DNA of 33,526 nt from Streptomyces kebangsaanensis (GTDB lineage: Bacteria; Actinomycetota; Actinomycetes; Streptomycetales; Streptomycetaceae), in assembly GCF_001906585.1 (NCBI RefSeq), contig NZ_JUJA01000160.1:33049-66574 (forward strand). Direction: 5' to 3'. Numbering within the stretch: the first letter of the stretch is position 1; the number at the start of each line of letters is the position of its first letter. The notes below the pieces were generated by a model. The model saw only the letters and a list, made by a program, of their open reading frames with translations. It did not search any database and was not told where the DNA came from. Positions 31,009-33,526 of this stretch are shown here, in pieces. Position numbers and translations under genes: made by a program.

Positions 31009-31164
31009 ATCCAATTCGCCGCGCCGTCCCGCCGTGCGGCCACACCGGTACGACTATTGCGCTCCTCCCTCGTCGGACCCGGTGACCGCCCTAGGCTCGA
31101 CCCACTCTGCGTGATCTTGCGTCCCGCGCGCGGCCACGCGGTCCGTGTCCCCACCTGGAGTGCG

Positions 31165-32430
31165 ATGCCCCCCGGTCAGCCGCAGCCGCCCCACTCGTCC
31201 TCCTCGCCGGACCCGTCCGGACGGACGGGTCCGGACGGGCTGCTGCTGTGCGGGGCCCGGCTGGCCGACGGGCGGACCGTGGACGTACGGCTGGCCGGCG
31301 GGCGCATCGAGGCGGTCGGCACCGCCGGCAGCCTCGGCGCCGACGGGCCGCGGGACGAAGGCGTGCGCGTGGACCTCGGCGGCTATCTGCTCCTGCCGGC
31401 CCCGGCCGAACCCCACGCCCATCCGGACACCGCCCTGACCGCCGACGGCGGCGGCCCGGTGTCGTACGACCCGGAGGACGTCCAGCGCCGGACGACCGAG
31501 GCCGCGCTGCTGCAACTGGGGCACGGGGCGACGGCCGTGCGCGCACACGTACGCGTGGGTGACGTCCAGGGACTCGGCGCCCTGACGGCCGTCCTGCGGG
31601 CGCGGCGGGCGCTGCGCGGGCTCACCGGGCTGACGACGGTGGCGGTGCCGCGCGTGCTCACCGGTGCGGCCGGCGCGGAGGGCCTGGCGATGCTGCGGGA
31701 CGCGGTCAAGGCGGGCGCGTGCGTGGTGGGCGGCTGCCCGGACGTGGATCCCGACCCCACGGGCTACGTCGAGGCGGTCCTCGAGGTCGCCTCCGAGCAC
31801 GGCTGTCCCGTCGACCTGCACACCGACGGGACCGACCCGGCCCGTCTGGCGCGGATCGCGGCGATGGCGGGCGGGCTGCGCCCCGGAGTCGCGCTGGGCC
31901 CGTGCGGCGGCCTGTCCCGGCTTCCGGTCAAAGCTGCCGCGCGGGCCGCGGACCAGCTGGCCGCGGCCGGGGTGACGGTGGTGTGCCTGCCCCAGGGCGG
32001 CTGCGGGGAGGCCGAGGGGCGGGACACGGCTCCGGTACGGCTGCTGCGGGCGGCCGGGGTGCGGGTGGCCGCGGGCAGCGGCGCCCTGCGGGACGTGTCG
32101 AACCCGGTGGGGCGCGGTGATCCGTTGGAGGCGGCGTACCTGCTGGCCTCCCGCCACGGGCTGCGCCCCGAGGACGCCTACGACGCGGTGAGTACGTCGG
32201 CCCGCGCGGTGCTCGGTCTGCCCGAGGTGCGGGTGGAGGCCGGCTTCCCCGCCGAGCTGCTCGCGGTGCGCGGCGACCGGCTCGCGGGGGTGCTGTCGCT
32301 CGGGTACAGCCGGATCGTGGTGCACCGGGGGCGCGTGGTGGCGCGTACCAGCGCGGTGCGGGAGTTCTGCGACTCGGCCGCCGCGGCGGAGCTGGGGCTG
32401 CCGCGGCAGGGGCGGGGCGAGCTGTCGTGA
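31165..32430 (+). CDS. Amidohydrolase-superfamily protein, cytosine-deaminase-like, lacking metal ligands
   Basis: A 421-aa protein. The ATG at 31165 has GGAG 5 nt upstream; the longer frame to 30961 overlaps the tRNA region. After a Pro/Ser-rich start, a small beta domain (LLLCGARLADGRTVDVRLAG, 26-45) is followed by the TIM-barrel. The first metal motif PHAHPD (His84, His86) and a later DLHTDG (His219) are present. The segment after it reads GVALGPCGGLS, where relatives have a His, and the conserved GSDxxRD is GSGALRD, with Gly306 in place of the catalytic/metal Asp. Downstream NPVGRGDPLEAAYL matches cytosine deaminases well. It is therefore a homologue with a probably altered or lost deaminase activity. 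A short gap (91 nt) leads to the next plus-strand gene. Confidence 0.83.
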   Translation: MPPGQPQPPHSSSSPDPSGRTGPDGLLLCGARLADGRTVDVRLAGGRIEAVGTAGSLGADGPRDEGVRVDLGGYLLLPAPAEPHAHPDTALTADGGGPVSYDPEDVQRRTTEAALLQLGHGATAVRAHVRVGDVQGLGALTAVLRARRALRGLTGLTTVAVPRVLTGAAGAEGLAMLRDAVKAGACVVGGCPDVDPDPTGYVEAVLEVASEHGCPVDLHTDGTDPARLARIAAMAGGLRPGVALGPCGGLSRLPVKAAARAADQLAAAGVTVVCLPQGGCGEAEGRDTAPVRLLRAAGVRVAAGSGALRDVSNPVGRGDPLEAAYLLASRHGLRPEDAYDAVSTSARAVLGLPEVRVEAGFPAELLAVRGDRLAGVLSLGYSRIVVHRGRVVARTSAVREFCDSAAAAELGLPRQGRGELS

Positions 32431-32521
32431 CGCGGTGGGTGTGCGGGTGTACGGGCGTGTGCCCCGGGACGCGCCCGAAGTCGTGCGGCGGATACGGCCG
32501 TTCGGGCGTACGGTCGGAGAC

Positions 32522-33178
32522 ATGCGCATTGTCATCGCTGGTGGTCATGGTCAGATCGCGCTGCGGCTGGAGCGGCTGCTCGCCGCGCGCGGGGACGAGG
32601 TGGCGGGGATCGTCCGCCGCGCCGAGCAGAGCGAGGACCTGCGGGCGGCCGGTGCCGAACCGATCGTGCTCGACCTGGAGTCGGCGTCGGTCGAGGAGGT
32701 CGCGGAGCGGCTGCGGGGCGCCGACGCGGCGGTGTTCGCGGCGGGCGCGGGCCCGGGCAGCGGCGCGGCACGCAAGGACACGGTGGACAAGGGCGCGGCG
32801 GTGCTGTTCGCGGACGCGGCGGTACGCGCGGGCGTGCGCCGTCACCTGGTCGTGTCGTCGATGGGCGCGGACGCGGGGCACAAGGGCGACGAGGTCTTCG
32901 ACGTCTACCTGCGCGCCAAGGGCGCGGCCGACGACCACGTCCGCGGCCAGGAGGCCCTGGACTGGACGATCCTGCGCCCCGGCGCGCTGACGGACGACGC
33001 CGGCACCGGCCTCGTACGCCTGGAGGCCCACACCGGCCGTGGCGCGGTCCCCCGCGACGACGTGGCCGCCGTCCTGGCCGAACTGGTCGACACCCCCGCC
33101 ACCGCCGGCCTGACCCTGGAACTCGTCAGCGGCTCGGCACCGGTGTCGGTCGCGGTGAAGTCGGTGGCGGGCAACTGA
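32522..33178 (+). CDS. NmrA-like / atypical short-chain NAD(P)-binding protein
   Basis: A 218-aa Rossmann-fold protein. It starts MRIVIAGGHGQIALRLERLL with the GGHGQIA dinucleotide-binding loop, then GIVRRAEQSEDLRAAGAEPI, FAAGAGPGSGA, LVVSSMGAD and LDWTILRPGALTDD. This is the pattern of NAD(P)H-binding NmrA-type proteins, which act as redox sensors, isomerases or reductases. The usual SDR Tyr-x3-Lys appears as YLRAKGAAD, so a catalytic Tyr/Lys pair is possible. The ATG at 32522 follows GGAG closely; TACGGT lies 7 nt upstream, which fits a leaderless mRNA start. Substrate unknown. Confidence 0.86.
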   Translation: MRIVIAGGHGQIALRLERLLAARGDEVAGIVRRAEQSEDLRAAGAEPIVLDLESASVEEVAERLRGADAAVFAAGAGPGSGAARKDTVDKGAAVLFADAAVRAGVRRHLVVSSMGADAGHKGDEVFDVYLRAKGAADDHVRGQEALDWTILRPGALTDDAGTGLVRLEAHTGRGAVPRDDVAAVLAELVDTPATAGLTLELVSGSAPVSVAVKSVAGN

Positions 33179-33200
33179 GCGAGCGTCACCCCTCCACGCA

Positions 33201-33244
33201 AAAACCCCCTCTGGTCTACGTCTCCGCAGATCAGAAGGGGTTTT
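33201..33244. terminator. Bidirectional terminator between the NmrA-like gene and the tRNA-Tyr fragment
   Basis: AAAACCCC (33201-33208) and GGGGTTTT (33237-33244) close a longer stem that continues through CTCTGGTCT with AGATCAGAAG (one G-T pair, a small slip). There is a T-tract on both strands, so it can end transcription from the NmrA-like gene (plus) and from a tRNA-Tyr gene (minus). Confidence 0.82.
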
Positions 33245-33251
33245 CCCAGTG

Positions 33252-33301
33252 TGGCGGCGCCAGGATTCGAACCTGGGAAGGCTGAGCCGGCAGATTTACA
33301 G
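33252..33301 (-). mobile_element. 3' part of a tRNA-Tyr gene: candidate attachment (att) site of an integrated element
   Basis: Minus-strand sequence runs from the anticodon loop CTGTAAA (anticodon GTA, Tyr) through anticodon-stem TCTGC, a long class II variable arm (CGGCTCAGCCTT), T-arm CCAGG-TTCGAAT-CCTGG, acceptor strand CGCCGCC and discriminator A. The other half is not there: the 5' anticodon-stem strand should read GCAGA but is GCCCG, and no D-arm or 5' acceptor strand follows. The break lies exactly at the anticodon loop. Actinomycete integrative elements (SLP1 in Streptomyces is the classic tRNA-Tyr case) recombine in this part of the gene, leaving a 3' duplicate at one end. I infer such a junction here; the intact gene would be at the far end of the element, outside the window. 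Confidence 0.72.
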
Positions 33302-33526
33302 CGGGCTGGCTAGGTCCTCGCCCACCTGGCCAAAGTTGGAACTGCCTTTCCGCCGGGGGATACATGGGGGACGGACGGCAGGTTTCTCTGTCTCTCGCCT
33401 CTCTGGCGCACCCGTAACCTCTCCGTCCCGAACTACGGGCGGGGTGGTTGCTGATGTGTGCCCTGTGTGACGGATGCAAGCATGGGGCGAGGCAAGGGGA
33501 TCCACGGACGGTGGGCCCGGCTCGGC
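33302..33526. other. DNA on the far side of the att junction, probably integrated element
   Basis: The last 225 bp differ from the conserved chromosome. The stretch has a pyrimidine-rich run (33383-33405, TTTCTCTGTCTCTCGCCTCT) and an inverted repeat CCCGTA-N17-TACGGG (33411-33439). I see no certain gene. A short plus-strand frame opens at 33454 and is cut by the edge. Confidence 0.4.

Noticed and set aside
33231..33479. A minus-strand frame with a QVRILAPP stretch
   Set aside because: That peptide is the translation of the tRNA T-arm and acceptor region, a common false ORF over tRNA genes.
33454..33526. A plus-strand frame starting MCALCDGCKHGARQG, cut by the window edge
   Set aside because: It has a fair ribosome site and a Cys-rich start, but only 24 codons are visible and codon use (TGT, GGA, CAA) is unlike the neighbours. 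Too little to call a gene.

Overview
The window is high-GC (roughly 70 %) DNA with strong Streptomyces character: G/C-ending codons, frequent GTG/TTG starts preceded by GGAGG-like sites, HrdB-type promoters, and the streptomycete versions of the ribosomal protein and RNA polymerase gene clusters (RpoB of 1161 aa starting at TTG, RpoC of 1299 aa, NusG with a long acidic N-terminal extension). It closely follows the tRNA-Thr/Met - rpmG - secE - nusG - rplKA - rplJL - rpoBC - rpsLG - fusA - tuf block of Streptomyces, read here from right to left.

Layout, left to right. 1-3.7 kb: a partial, unrecognised helical protein and a secreted GH115-type glucuronidase, both minus strand. 4-8.6 kb: tuf, fusA, rpsG, rpsL (str operon, minus), with a good HrdB-type promoter and a leader of about 190 nt ahead of rpsL. 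8.6-9.2 kb: about 640 bp with no convincing gene. 9.2-9.8 kb: a DUF1707/DUF4190 membrane protein. 9.9-17.4 kb: rpoC and rpoB with their own promoter. 18.0-19.3 kb: rplL, rplJ and a structured L10-type leader. 19.4-21.2 kb: two paralogous LppX-like lipoproteins. 21.3-22.6 kb: rplA and rplK. 22.6-23.5 kb: an unexpected plus-strand, probably frameshifted beta-helix gene placed between rplK and nusG. 23.5-24.9 kb: nusG, secE and tRNA-Trp. 25.2-27.6 kb (plus strand): an aspartate aminotransferase and an adenosine deaminase. 27.6-30.7 kb (minus): a DsbA-like lipoprotein, murB, a HadB/HadA-like dehydratase pair and rpmG. 30.8-31.0 kb: tRNA-Met and tRNA-Thr. 31.2-33.2 kb (plus): an amidohydrolase and an NAD(P)-binding protein. 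33.25-33.5 kb: a terminator and then only the 3' part of a tRNA-Tyr gene, cut in the anticodon loop. This looks like an attachment-site junction with an integrated element that continues beyond the window.

Most of the window is core information processing: translation elongation factors, ribosomal proteins, RNA polymerase beta and beta', transcription elongation (NusG) and protein export (SecE). Hairpins between the operons (tuf, rpoC, rplL, lipoprotein/rplJ, rplA, nusG, rpmG) suggest partly insulated transcription units. Accessory features are the GH115 enzyme, the two lipoproteins, the beta-helix insertion and the tRNA-Tyr junction. No single large unknown system is visible. The best leads are the tRNA-Tyr att junction, the beta-helix gene inside the nusG-rplK interval, the mycobacteria-like hadAB synteny in an organism without mycolates, the Asn at the RpoB rifampicin hot spot, and an amidohydrolase lacking a key metal ligand.
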